The position numbers and the translations under genes are program-made. Shown here in pieces: positions 34,341 to 42,752 of a stretch of 64,000 bases of DNA. The notes beneath the pieces were generated by a model. It made no database searches. It saw nothing but the letters and a program-made list of their open reading frames with translations, and had not been told where the DNA came from. The stretch's first letter is position 1. Each line of letters begins with the position of its first letter. Origin of the DNA: Streptomyces mirabilis (GTDB lineage Bacteria; Actinomycetota; Actinomycetes; Streptomycetales; Streptomycetaceae); assembly GCF_039503195.1 (NCBI RefSeq), contig NZ_JBCJKP010000001.1:2356001-2420000 (forward strand). The letters run 5' to 3'.

Positions 34341-35030
34341 ATGCGCCTCGCAGCCGCCGCCCTCGCGTCCGCGTCCCTGCTCGCCCTGATCCCGAGTGAT
34401 CCGCCCGCCCTCCCCGAGCAGATGGCGGACACCGGTGGCGGCAGCCAGCTGATCACGGCTCAGGCGCCCCGCGAGGGCTCGACGTCGGGCACGCTCACCT
34501 GGTGGGACCGGCGGGACGGGCACTGGGTGAAGGCCGGTTCGGCGGCGGCGCGCTTCGGGGCGAAGGGGCTGGCGGAGGGGGGCTCACGCAAGCAGGGATC
34601 GAACACGACGCCCACGGGGCTGTACGACCTTCCGTTCGCCTTCGGGATCAAGGCGGCACCGGCCGGTACCGCGGTTCCCTATCGGCGGGTGCGGGAGGAG
34701 TCCTGGTGGTGCCAGGACAACGACTCCCGTTCCTACAACCGGTGGACCGAGCCGCGGCCGGCCGACTGCCGCGCGTCCGAGTCCGAGCATCTGATCGCGT
34801 ACGAGACGCAGTACGCCTACGCGCTGGTCGTGGGGTTCAACTACGAGCGGCCCGTACGGGGGCGCGGGGCGGGAATCTTCCTGCACGTCGACGGGTCCGG
34901 GGCGACGGCTGGTTGTGTGTCGGTGTCGGAGGAGGCGATGCGGCGGGTTCTGGCGTGGGTCGATCCGGCGCGGGGGCCGCGTATCGCGATCGGGACGGTG
35001 AGTGGGGGGACTGCGCTCACCCGTTACTAG
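34341..35030 (+). CDS. secreted L,D-transpeptidase-like protein
   Basis: 229 residues. A signal peptide (MRLAAAALASASLLALIPSD) is followed by a YkuD-like catalytic domain: GSNTTPTGLYDLPFAFG near the middle and the active-site region IFLHVDGSGATAGCVSVSEE, with His and the nucleophile Cys in the spacing of L,D-transpeptidases. The usual SHGC is AGC here, as in the shorter secreted branch. It probably acts on peptidoglycan or related peptides outside the cell. It begins three bases after the flavoprotein stop, so the two are co-transcribed. Confidence 0.8.
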   Translation: MRLAAAALASASLLALIPSDPPALPEQMADTGGGSQLITAQAPREGSTSGTLTWWDRRDGHWVKAGSAAARFGAKGLAEGGSRKQGSNTTPTGLYDLPFAFGIKAAPAGTAVPYRRVREESWWCQDNDSRSYNRWTEPRPADCRASESEHLIAYETQYAYALVVGFNYERPVRGRGAGIFLHVDGSGATAGCVSVSEEAMRRVLAWVDPARGPRIAIGTVSGGTALTRY

Positions 35031-35188
35031 GTGCGGGTGCTTTGCGGCCGGGACCAGGTGCGGGTGCTTTGCGGCCGGGACCAGGTGCGGGTGCTTTGCG
35101 GCCGGGACCAGGTGCGGGTGCTTTGCGGCCGGGACCAGGTGCGGGTGCTTTGCGGCCGGGACCAGGTGCGGGTGCTTCGTGGCCGGGC
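35031..35188. repeat. 27-bp minisatellite, five perfect copies plus one partial
   Basis: The unit starts gtgcgggtgctttgcggccg and ends ggaccag. Copies begin at 35031, 35058, 35085, 35112 and 35139 without a mismatch; a sixth, diverged and cut short, spans 35166-35188. The array begins at the first base after the transpeptidase stop codon. Confidence 0.95.
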
Positions 35189-35232
35189 GCGCCCACGCGG
35201 CGGGGCCGCATGGCGTCACAGCCCCGCGCCGC

Positions 35233-36723
35233 TTACAGGGCGCCCAGCCGGACGGTGAACGTCGTCGCCCCCGGACGGCTCTCCAGCTCGACCGTGCCGC
35301 CGTGCGCCTCCACCACGGCCGCCACGATGGACAGCCCGAGGCCCGCGCCACCGCCCGCTCCACCGGAGCGGCGGCGGTCGGCTCTGGTGAAGCGTTCGAA
35401 GACGCCGGGCTGGACGTCCTCCGGGACTCCCGGGCCGTCGTCGTGGACCGTCAGGACGGCCGTGTCGGCGTCGGTCTCCAGGGACACCGTGACCTTGGTG
35501 CCAACAGGCGTGTGCCAACGGGCGTTGGCCAACAGGTTGGCCAACACCTGTTGGAGACGGTGGGCGTCGCCCGTCACCGTGACCGGTTCCTCCGTGAGTT
35601 CCAGCGTCCAGCGGTGGTCGGGCCCCGCGGCGCGGGCGTCGGTGACCGAGTCGAGGACGAGGTGGGTGAGGTCGACGGGAAGGCGCTCCAACGGACGGCC
35701 CGCGTCGAGGCGGGCGAGCAGGAGCAGATCGTCGACCATCTCGCCCATCCGCGCCGACTCGGCGGCGATGCGCTCGAGGGCCCGGGTGACCTTGGGAGGC
35801 ACCGGGTCCGGATGCAGCAGCGCCAGCTCGGCGTGGCCGCGGACCGAGGCGACCGGCGTGCGCAGCTCATGGCTGGCGTCGGCCGCGAAGCTGCGCAGCC
35901 GTTCCTCGCTCGCGTGCCGCTTGGTCAGGGCGTCCTCGACATGGCCGAGCATCCGGTTGAACGCGCCGGCGAGACGGCCCACCTCGCTGCGCGGGTCGGG
36001 CTCCGGCGCACGCGGCGGCAGCGCCACCTCACCGCTGGCGAGCGGCAGCTCGCTGACCCGGGTCGCGGTCGCGGCGACCCTGCTCAGTGGGCGCAGCGAC
36101 CAGCGCACCCACAGGGCTCCGGCGACTCCGGCGGCCACGAGGGCCAGGCCGAAGACACAGCCGGCGACCAGTTCCAGGCGGTGCACGGCGGCCCGGACCG
36201 GTTCCATCGGCAGCCCGGCGACCAGGACGTCGCCGTCCAGTCCACGCGCCGCCAACACGCGGTAGTCGCCGAGCGCCGACAGGCAGACGGTGTGGGCACG
36301 GCCGTCGGCGGGGATGCCGGCCAGGGTCTGCCGGTCGGAGGTGGTCAGGGACACGTTCAAGTCGGTGATGTTCTGGCCGGAGGGCACGACGGCCGCGTTG
36401 GTGACGTCCCGGCCGACCAGCCGTGCGCCGAAGGTGCCGCTGCTCTGCCGCCGGGTGTCGCCGTTCTCGTCGCCGTCATGGTCCGGCGGTCTGACGGTGC
36501 CGTGCTCCAGGCTCGCGGGGAACCGCACCCCCACGTCATGCAGCTGCTGGTCGAGGCGGCCGGTGAGGAAGCCGTTCAGTTCGTACACGGCGGCCACCCC
36601 GACGGCGGCGCAGCTGACGGCGAGCAGCACCAGGAGCCCGGCGGTGAGGCGGGCCCGCATCGTGCGCGGGAGCAGCAGCCGGCGTACGCCCGCCCGCACC
36701 CGTGGCCACCAGTGCCGACTCAT
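35233..36723 (-). CDS. sensor histidine kinase of the flavin-redox locus
   Basis: 496 residues. TM1 (ARLTAGLLVLLAVSCAAVGVAA), an extracytoplasmic sensor of ~135 residues, and TM2 (VAGCVFGLALVAAGVAGALW) are followed by a HAMP domain, a HisKA domain with SHELRTPVASVRGHAEL (phospho-His), and a HATPase with N box NLLANARWH, DDGPGV and GGGAGLGLSIV. The sensor domain has no recognised ligand motif. ATGA overlap with the upstream response regulator shows one operon. Its position opposite the ferric-reductase/FMN/ApbE genes suggests it senses redox or metal state; this is inference. Confidence 0.92.
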   Translation of the reverse strand: MSRHWWPRVRAGVRRLLLPRTMRARLTAGLLVLLAVSCAAVGVAAVYELNGFLTGRLDQQLHDVGVRFPASLEHGTVRPPDHDGDENGDTRRQSSGTFGARLVGRDVTNAAVVPSGQNITDLNVSLTTSDRQTLAGIPADGRAHTVCLSALGDYRVLAARGLDGDVLVAGLPMEPVRAAVHRLELVAGCVFGLALVAAGVAGALWVRWSLRPLSRVAATATRVSELPLASGEVALPPRAPEPDPRSEVGRLAGAFNRMLGHVEDALTKRHASEERLRSFAADASHELRTPVASVRGHAELALLHPDPVPPKVTRALERIAAESARMGEMVDDLLLLARLDAGRPLERLPVDLTHLVLDSVTDARAAGPDHRWTLELTEEPVTVTGDAHRLQQVLANLLANARWHTPVGTKVTVSLETDADTAVLTVHDDGPGVPEDVQPGVFERFTRADRRRSGGAGGGAGLGLSIVAAVVEAHGGTVELESRPGATTFTVRLGAL

Positions 36724-37472
36724 CGTCCGACCACCGGCTTGATCACGTACCCGGCGCCCCGCACCGTGTGGATCATGGGCTCACGGCCCGCGTCCACCTT
36801 TTTGCGGAGGTACGAGATGTACAGCTCCACGACATGGGCCTGACCGCCGAAGTCGTAGGACCAGACGCGGTCGAGGATCTGCGCCTTGCTGAGCACCCGG
36901 CGCGGGTTGCGCATCAGGAAGCGCAGCAGTTCGAACTCGGTCGGCGACAGTTCGACCAGCTCGCCGCCCCGGGTCACCTCGCGGGCCTCCTCGTCCATCA
37001 CGAGGTCGCCGACGGTCAGACGCGGGCCCTCGTCCAGTTGCCGGGCCATGCCCGCGCGGCGCAGCAGGCCGCGCAGCCGGGCGACGACCTCCTCCAGGCT
37101 GAACGGCTTGGTCACGTAGTCGTCGCCGCCCGCCGTGATGCCCGCGATGCGGTCCTCCACGGCGTCCCGCGCAGTGAGAAAGAGCACACAGACCTCGGGG
37201 TGCACGGTGTGCAGGGTGCGCAGCACGGAGAAGCCGTCGGTGTCCGGGAGCATCACGTCGAGGATGACGGCGTCCGGCATCAGCTCGCGTGCCTGGGTGA
37301 CGGCCGAGGCCCCGTCACCCGCGGTCCGTACCTCCCAGCCCTCGTAGCGCAGGGCGCCGGAGAGCACCTCGGCCAGGTCGGGATCGTCGTCGACGACGAG
37401 GACCCGTACGGGGGTGCCGTCGGGGCGGGTGAGCGCGGGCAGGCCGGTGCCGCGGGAACGGGGAGTGTTCAT
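36720..37472 (-). CDS. OmpR-family response regulator
   Basis: 250 residues. The receiver domain has VLVVDDDPDLAEVL (acidic pocket), phosphoacceptor Asp in VILDVMLPDTDGF, Thr in LFLTARD, and Lys in YVTKPFS. The C-terminal winged helix carries ELSPTEFELLRFLMRNPRRVLSK and TVRGAGYVIK. ATG 37472 (MNTPRSRG) follows GGAAGA. The upstream divergent region carries 11-bp direct repeats of the type bound by OmpR-class dimers, so autoregulation plus control of the flavin genes is likely. Confidence 0.93.
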   Translation of the reverse strand: MNTPRSRGTGLPALTRPDGTPVRVLVVDDDPDLAEVLSGALRYEGWEVRTAGDGASAVTQARELMPDAVILDVMLPDTDGFSVLRTLHTVHPEVCVLFLTARDAVEDRIAGITAGGDDYVTKPFSLEEVVARLRGLLRRAGMARQLDEGPRLTVGDLVMDEEAREVTRGGELVELSPTEFELLRFLMRNPRRVLSKAQILDRVWSYDFGGQAHVVELYISYLRKKVDAGREPMIHTVRGAGYVIKPVVGR

Positions 37473-37521
37473 ATCGTCTTCCAGGATCGCCCCTCGCCGG
37501 AGGTGGCGGCCCCCCTCCTGC

Positions 37522-37613
37522 CTCTGAGTTTCCTCTGAGTGGGTCGCGTGTGTCACTCTGCGTTTCCTGTGAATCCGTGACGAGGGCGCCCGCTCAGAGG
37601 TTGCTCAGAAGTT
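37522..37613. promoter_or_regulatory. two pairs of 11-bp direct repeats in the divergent promoter region
   Basis: ctctgag occurs at 37522 and 37533 (11-bp period). Its inverted form recurs as gctcagaggtt (37592-37602) and gctcagaagtt (37603-37613), also in 11-bp period. Pairs face each of the two divergent genes. One helical turn spacing is the classic OmpR/PhoP-box layout. Confidence 0.65.
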
Positions 37614-37656
37614 GCCGAAGCACAGTTTCCTCCCGGACAGCCGGAAGGACGGACAT

Positions 37657-39026
37657 ATGACCACGATGTACGAGCGGACAGCGGTCCCTCGCCCGTCACG
37701 CGGACGCGGACGACCCCGCCCCTCGCCCGCCGGGCCCCTGCTGGCCCTGCTGTGGGCCGGGGCCGGCGCGGTCGTCGCCCTGTGGTGGTACGACACGCGG
37801 TCGGTGGTGGGCCTCGCCGGGTGGCTGACGGACGCCGGGCGGATCGCCGGGCTGCTGTGCGGCTACAGCTGCGCGGTGCTCGTGGCGCTGATGGCCCGGG
37901 TGCCCCTGCTGGAGCGGCGGATCGGCTCCGACCGGGTGGCCCGCTGGCACGCCATGGCCGGCCGGTACACGGTCAGCCTGCTGGTGGCGCATGTCACGCT
38001 GATCCTGTTCGGGTACGCCGCGCAGGACGGGGCGGGCATCGTGCACGAGACGCTGAGCGTGGTGTTCGACTACCCGGACATGCTCAAGGCCACGACCGGC
38101 ACGCTCATCCTCTTCGCGGTCGGGATCACCTCGGCGCGCGCGGCCCGCCGCCGGATCAGCCACGAGTTCTGGTACTACCTGCACCTGCTGACGTACGTGG
38201 CCGTGTTCCTCACCTTCTTCCACCAGCTCGCGCTGGGCTCGGACTTCGTCGGCGACACCGCCGCCCAGGCCGCCTGGTACGTGCTCTACCTGGGCACGGC
38301 AGCGCTGGTGGTGTGGTTCCGGCTGCTCGTCCCGGTGCGGCTCAACCTGCGCCACAAGCTGCGTGTGGAGTCCGTGTACCGCGAGGCGCCCGGCGTCTTC
38401 TCCATCGTCGTACGCGGGGAACGGCTGGACGAGCTGAACGCCCAGGCCGGGCAGTTCTTCCGCTGGCGCTTCCTCTCCGACGGGATGCGGTGGACCTCGA
38501 CGCCGTACTCGCTGTCGGCCCCGCCGCGCCCCGACCTGATGCGGATCACCGTGAAGGCGCTCGGCGACCACAGTGCCGCCGTGGGGCTGCTGCGGCCCGG
38601 CACCCGGGTGTGGGCGGAGGGCCCCTACGGCGCGCTGACCGCCGAGCGGCACACCGGACGCAAGGCGCTGCTGATCGCCGGCGGCGTCGGCATCACACCG
38701 CTGCGCGCCCTGTTCGAGACGCTGCCCGGCGGGCCCGGCGACGTGACACTGCTCTACCGGGCGAGCACGGCCGAGGACCTCGCGCTCGGCGCCGAGCTGG
38801 AGGCGATAGCGCAGTGGCGCGGGGCGCGCGTCCTGTACGCGGTCAACGGCGCCGACGGCACGCGTCCGCGGTTCACCGCCGAGTCCCTGCGGGCCTCCGT
38901 GCCCGGTCTCGCCGGGCACGACGTCTATCTGTGCGGTCCCCCGCCATGGCGCGGGACCTGTACGGGGCGCTGCGCGCGGCCGGTGTCCCCGACCGCCGTA
39001 TCCACCACGAGTCGTTCGAGCTGTGA
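37657..39026 (+). CDS. ferric-reductase-like flavocytochrome, frame-broken copy
   Basis: A membrane oxidoreductase with ferric-reductase-like helices: heme ligands are probably H98, H112, H176 and H189 (RWHAMAGRY, LVAHVTL, YYLHLLTY, FFHQLAL). FAD (TPYSLSAPPRP) and NAD (LLIAGGVGITPLRALFETLP) domains follow. After CGPP the zero frame runs on through WRGTCTGRC into the next gene. The expected end, MARDLYGALRAAGVPDRRIHHESFEL, is in the -1 frame and stops at 39026. The break is at the C run 38938-38942. The second copy at 39626 is intact there. Read as an indel, a sequencing error, or a -1 slip at T-CCC-CCG. Restored length 456 residues. Confidence 0.85.
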
Positions 39027-39033
39027 GGTCACC

Positions 39034-39543
39034 GTGCACGCCCTGAAGAAGCACCGTCCGCTGCGCAGGGTGACGCTGGCGGCGGCCACCACCGTCACCG
39101 GTTTCGTCCTGCTGCTGTCGCTCAAGCCGCACACGCCGCCGTCCCTGGCGCAGGCGTCGTCCTCCCCCGGACAGTCGGCGTCACAGTCGCCGTCCCGGTC
39201 ACCCGCGCCCGAAAGCTCTTCCGGAAGCTCATCGGGAGGCTCGTCCGGGAGCACGAAGAGCACCGGCACCAAGACCGTCACGGGTGACACGATCCAGACC
39301 CGCTGGGGCCCCGTCCAGGTGCGCGTCACCCTGAAGAACGGCAAGATCACCGATGTGACCGCGGTCTCCTATCCCACGGACAACCCACGGGATCAGGAGA
39401 TCAACAGCTACGCGATTCCCCAGCTCAGGAGGGAGGCGCTGGCCGCGCAGAGCGCCCGGATCGACTCCGTCTCGGGGGCCTCGTACACCAGCGACGGATA
39501 CAAGCAGTCCCTCCAATCGGCACTGGACTCGGCAGGCCTCTGA
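39034..39543 (+). CDS. exported FMN-binding protein, single domain
   Basis: 169 residues. A Tat-like N-terminus (HRPLRRVTLAAATTVTGFVLLL) and a long Ser/Pro linker precede one FMN-binding domain of the RnfG/NqrC type, with flavinylation motif SGASYT at residues ~147-152. FMN should be attached to the Thr by the ApbE encoded four genes later. The GTG at 39034 follows GAGGTCACC. Because of the upstream frame break, this frame is also continuous with the flavocytochrome, but the restored stop at 39026 separates them as in the second module. Confidence 0.88.
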   Translation: MHALKKHRPLRRVTLAAATTVTGFVLLLSLKPHTPPSLAQASSSPGQSASQSPSRSPAPESSSGSSSGGSSGSTKSTGTKTVTGDTIQTRWGPVQVRVTLKNGKITDVTAVSYPTDNPRDQEINSYAIPQLRREALAAQSARIDSVSGASYTSDGYKQSLQSALDSAGL

Positions 39544-39625
39544 ACGCACGGCCGTCTGGGCCCGTATCTCTGGGCCAGGGGGCCTCTCCCCTAGCCCCGT
39601 CCCCACGGACGACCACGGAGGAACC

Positions 39626-41005
39626 GTGTCCACGATCGCCGGTGGCCGCGCCGCGCGGCGCCAGACCTTGCGCCGTATTCGCCCACGACGCTCTCCCGCC
39701 GTCCCACTGCTGCTCGCCGTCGGGGCGGGCGCGGCCGGGGTCATCTGGCTCTGGTGGAGCAACACCCCGTCCATCGCCGACGACAACAGCAAGATCCTCA
39801 ACGCGGGCCGGATCACCGGGCTGCTCGCGGGGTATCTGATGGCGCTGGTGGTGCTGCAGATGGCCCGGGTGCCCGCCCTGGAGCGCCGGGTGGGCTCGGA
39901 CCGGGTGGCGCGCTGGCACGCCATGAGCGGCCGGTACACGATCTGTCTGGTGCTTGCGCACCTCGTGCTGATCATGTGGGGCTACGCGCTGCAGGCCGGC
40001 AAGAGCTTCGGCGACATCGTCCAGCAGACCATCGACTCGATCAACCAGCTGCCCGACATGGGCAAGGCGGCGATCGGCACCGGTCTGCTGTTCCTGATCG
40101 GCCTGCTCTCCATGGGCCCGGTGCGCCGCAGGATGGGCTACGACACCTGGTACCACATCCACCTGCTCACCTACGCCGCCGTCTTCCTGACGTTCTGGCA
40201 CCAGCTGTCCACAGGCAACGAGTTCGCCGTCGAGCCGACCGCCAAGACGGTCTGGTACGGGCTGTACGGGTCGGTGACGGCCCTGGTGATCTGGTACCGC
40301 ATCCTCTCGCCGATCCGGCTGAACCTGAAGCACCGGATGCGGGTCGAGGCCGTGATCGAGGAGACCCCCGGGATCGTCTCGGTGCTGATCAGCGGGCGCA
40401 AGCTGCACCGCATGGGCGCCGAGGCCGGGCAGTTCTTCCGCTGGCGCTTCCTGGCTCCGGGCATGCGGCTCAGCTCGCACCCGTACTCGCTGTCGGCGGC
40501 ACCCCGCCCCAACATGCTGCGCATCACGGTGAAGGCGATCGGCGACCACAGCTCGGCGCTGCGCGACCTGCAGCCCGGCACCCGGGTCTGGGCCGAGGGC
40601 CCGTACGGGGCGCTCACTGCGGGCAAGCGCAGCCGCGGCAAGGTGCTGCTGGTGGCAGGCGGGGTCGGCATCACTCCGATGCGGGCGCTGTTCGAGACGC
40701 TGCCCGGCGCGGCGGGCGACCTGACGCTGCTCTACCGGGCCAACACCACCCAGGACCTGGCCCTGTGGGACGAGCTGGCGGCGATCGCCGAGGAACGCGG
40801 GGCCAGGCTGATGTACGCGGTGAACAGCCCCGAGGGCGAGCGTCCGGACATCTCTGCGGAGACGCTGAGCCGCAAGCTGCCGGACATCGACCGCCACGAC
40901 GTCTTCATGTGCGGGCCGCCCGGCTTCGCGCAGCAGGTCTACGAAGCACTGCGCGGCGCGGGGGTCCCCGCCCGCCGCATCCATCACGAGTCGTTCGAGA
41001 TGTGA
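39626..41005 (+). CDS. ferric-reductase-like flavocytochrome, intact copy
   Basis: 459 residues, closely similar to the gene at 37657. It has six hydrophobic helices with paired His in RWHAMSGRY, LVLAHLVL, YHIHLLTY and FWHQLS (two-heme pattern), FAD motif HPYSLSAAPRP, NAD motif LLVAGGVGITPMRALFETLPG, and the complete end CGPPGFAQQVYEALRGAGVP...HHESFEM. It should move electrons from NAD(P)H at the cytoplasmic side through FAD and heme to an outside acceptor, presumably the FMN-binding protein. GTG 39626 follows ACGGAGGAACC. Confidence 0.92.
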   Translation: MSTIAGGRAARRQTLRRIRPRRSPAVPLLLAVGAGAAGVIWLWWSNTPSIADDNSKILNAGRITGLLAGYLMALVVLQMARVPALERRVGSDRVARWHAMSGRYTICLVLAHLVLIMWGYALQAGKSFGDIVQQTIDSINQLPDMGKAAIGTGLLFLIGLLSMGPVRRRMGYDTWYHIHLLTYAAVFLTFWHQLSTGNEFAVEPTAKTVWYGLYGSVTALVIWYRILSPIRLNLKHRMRVEAVIEETPGIVSVLISGRKLHRMGAEAGQFFRWRFLAPGMRLSSHPYSLSAAPRPNMLRITVKAIGDHSSALRDLQPGTRVWAEGPYGALTAGKRSRGKVLLVAGGVGITPMRALFETLPGAAGDLTLLYRANTTQDLALWDELAAIAEERGARLMYAVNSPEGERPDISAETLSRKLPDIDRHDVFMCGPPGFAQQVYEALRGAGVPARRIHHESFEM

Positions 41006-41024
41006 GCGACGGGAGTCAGGAGCG

Positions 41025-41858
41025 ATGAAGAAGAGCCACCCCTTGCGGCGTGTCGTGCTGGCCGGCGCCGCCACCGTGTCCGGAATCGTCCTGCTGCTGT
41101 CGCTGAAGCCCGCCTCCGATCCGGCGTCCGCGTCGGCACAGGGCGCCGCGCCCCAGCAGTCGGTGGCGGGTCAGGAGTCGCCCCAGGGCGGCAGCGCGCA
41201 GCAGTCGTCCACGGGGGCCCGGACGGTCACCGGCGACGTCGCGCAGACCCAGTACGGGCCCGTTCAGGTCCGTATCACCGTCAGCGGCGGAAAGATCACC
41301 AAGTCCGAGGTCGTCCAGATTCCCAGCGGCGGACGCAGCACCGAGGTCAGCAACGCCTCCGTGCCCAAGCTGAACCAGGAGGCCGTCGCCGCGGGCAGCG
41401 CGAACATCGACGCGGTGTCGGGTGCCAGCTACACGAGCGCCGGATACAAGAAGTCGCTGCAGTCGGCCCTCGACAAGGCCAAGGCGAGCGGCAGCGGTTC
41501 CTCGGGGGCCGCGGGGTCGACCGGGTCCGCGGGTGCGGGCTCCGCCGGTTCCGCCGGCTCCTCGTCCCAGGCGCCCGCCGCACAGGCCAAGACGGTCACC
41601 GGAAGCGTCGCCCAGACCCAGTACGGGGCGGTCCAGGTCCGTATCACCGTCAGCGGCGGAAAGATCACCAAGTCCGAGGCGGTGCAGGCGCCCAAGGGCG
41701 GCCTGAGCGACCAGAAGACCGCGATGGCCGTGCCCAAGCTCAACCAGGAGGCGGTCGCGGCCGGGAACGCGACGATCGACGCCGTCTCCGGTGCGACCTA
41801 CACCAGTACCGGTTACAAGCAGTCCCTGCAGTCGGCCCTGGACAAGGCCGGTGGCTGA
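41025..41858 (+). CDS. exported FMN-binding protein with two FMN domains
   Basis: 277 residues. A Tat-like signal (HPLRRVVLAGAATVSGIVLLL) is followed by two ~75-residue FMN-binding domains, each with TQYG(P/A)VQVRITVSGGKITKSE and a flavinylation motif: SGASYT at 132-137 and SGATYT at 255-260. They are joined by a Gly/Ser/Ala linker. Long stretches of the two domains are near identical in DNA, showing a recent internal duplication. Two covalent FMNs per chain could form a short electron wire. ATG 41025 follows CAGGAG. Confidence 0.9.
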   Translation: MKKSHPLRRVVLAGAATVSGIVLLLSLKPASDPASASAQGAAPQQSVAGQESPQGGSAQQSSTGARTVTGDVAQTQYGPVQVRITVSGGKITKSEVVQIPSGGRSTEVSNASVPKLNQEAVAAGSANIDAVSGASYTSAGYKKSLQSALDKAKASGSGSSGAAGSTGSAGAGSAGSAGSSSQAPAAQAKTVTGSVAQTQYGAVQVRITVSGGKITKSEAVQAPKGGLSDQKTAMAVPKLNQEAVAAGNATIDAVSGATYTSTGYKQSLQSALDKAGG

Positions 41859-42639
41859 CCCGGACCAGGAGCCGCCCGCCCTGCGGCACGCGGAAGAGGT
41901 CATGGGCACCGTCTTCTCCTTCGACGTGCGGGGCGGCGAACCCGAGGCCGTGCGGACCGCGTTGGAGGAGGCGGTCGCCCAACTCCACCGGGTGGACGAG
42001 GTGTTCAGCACCTATCGGGAGGACAGCCAGATCTCGCGCCTCGCGCGCGGGGAGCTGACGGTCGAGGAGTGCGACCCGGAGGTCGCCGAGGTGCTCGACC
42101 TGTGTGCCGAGGCGGAGCGGGTCAGCGACGGCTGGTTCAGCTCGACGTACGAGGGCCGGCTCGACCCGACGGGGATCGTGAAGGGCTGGTCGACCGAGCG
42201 CGTGGCCCGCCACCTCGCGGCGGCCGGCGCGACCGGAGTCAGCGTGAACGGTGGCGGCGACGTCCAGCTGCTCGGCGCGCCCGGCACGCACCGCCCGTGG
42301 CGGGTCGGTGTCTCGGACCCGCTGCGTCCCGGTTCACTCGCGGCCGTGGTCTCCGCGGCCGGAGTCGACGAACTGTCGGTGGCCACCTCCGGCACCGCCG
42401 AGCGCGGCGCGCACATCGTCGACCCCCGCACCGGCCGCTCCGCGGTCACCGACCTGGTCGCCGTGACCGTGGTGGGCCCCCGCCTGACCTGGGTGGACGC
42501 CTGGGCGACAGCGGCCTTCGCGATGGGCTCCCGAGAGGGCCTGACCTGGCTGGAGTCCCTCCCCGGCATCGAGGCCCTCCTGATCACGGCGGGAGACGAG
42601 GTGCGGTGCACGGGGGGCCTCGCACAGCGCCTGGGGTGA
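41851..42639 (+). CDS. apbE: FAD:protein FMN transferase
   Basis: 262 residues of the ApbE family: EEVMGTVFSFDV, DPTGIVKGWSTERVA, VNGGGDVQLLG, ATSGTAERGAHIVDPRTG, and DAWATAAFAMG (Mg/FAD site). It transfers FMN from FAD to Thr in S/T-GA-x-Y-T motifs, which are present in both upstream FMN-binding proteins. It has no signal peptide, so the reaction should take place in the cytoplasm. Its GTG start overlaps the previous stop by eight bases, tying it to the operon. Confidence 0.92.
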   Translation: MADPDQEPPALRHAEEVMGTVFSFDVRGGEPEAVRTALEEAVAQLHRVDEVFSTYREDSQISRLARGELTVEECDPEVAEVLDLCAEAERVSDGWFSSTYEGRLDPTGIVKGWSTERVARHLAAAGATGVSVNGGGDVQLLGAPGTHRPWRVGVSDPLRPGSLAAVVSAAGVDELSVATSGTAERGAHIVDPRTGRSAVTDLVAVTVVGPRLTWVDAWATAAFAMGSREGLTWLESLPGIEALLITAGDEVRCTGGLAQRLG

Positions 42640-42646
42640 GTGCCCG

Positions 42647-42680
42647 TTTTCAGGGGCGCGGGCAACTGCGCGAGCAACCA
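42647..42680. repeat. dispersed intergenic repeat, inverted copy
   Basis: ttttcaggggcgcgggcaactgcgcgagcaacca, the reverse complement of the 6839 family core, between the convergent apbE and argR ends. Confidence 0.7.
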
Positions 42681-42700
42681 CACGCACACCGCACCCGAAA

Positions 42701-42739
42701 AAGACCACGGGGGCGCACCCCGACCCAGGGTGTGCCCCC
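42701..42739 (-). terminator. intrinsic terminator of argCJBDR
   Basis: A 12-bp stem (gggggcgcaccc / gggtgtgccccc, one wobble) with a 7-nt loop. On the minus strand it is followed by TCTTTTT, a true U tract. It begins 14 bp after the argR stop. Confidence 0.9.
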
Positions 42740-42752
42740 ACCGTCGTACAGC

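Noticed and set aside
35031..35188. CRISPR array
   Set aside because: The 27-bp units are contiguous with no spacers and there are no cas genes.
37612..39543. A genuine 643-residue flavocytochrome-FMN fusion protein
   Set aside because: The zero frame loses the conserved NAD-domain end, which is present intact in the -1 frame and in the second copy; the fusion is more likely the result of a one-base loss or occasional slippage.
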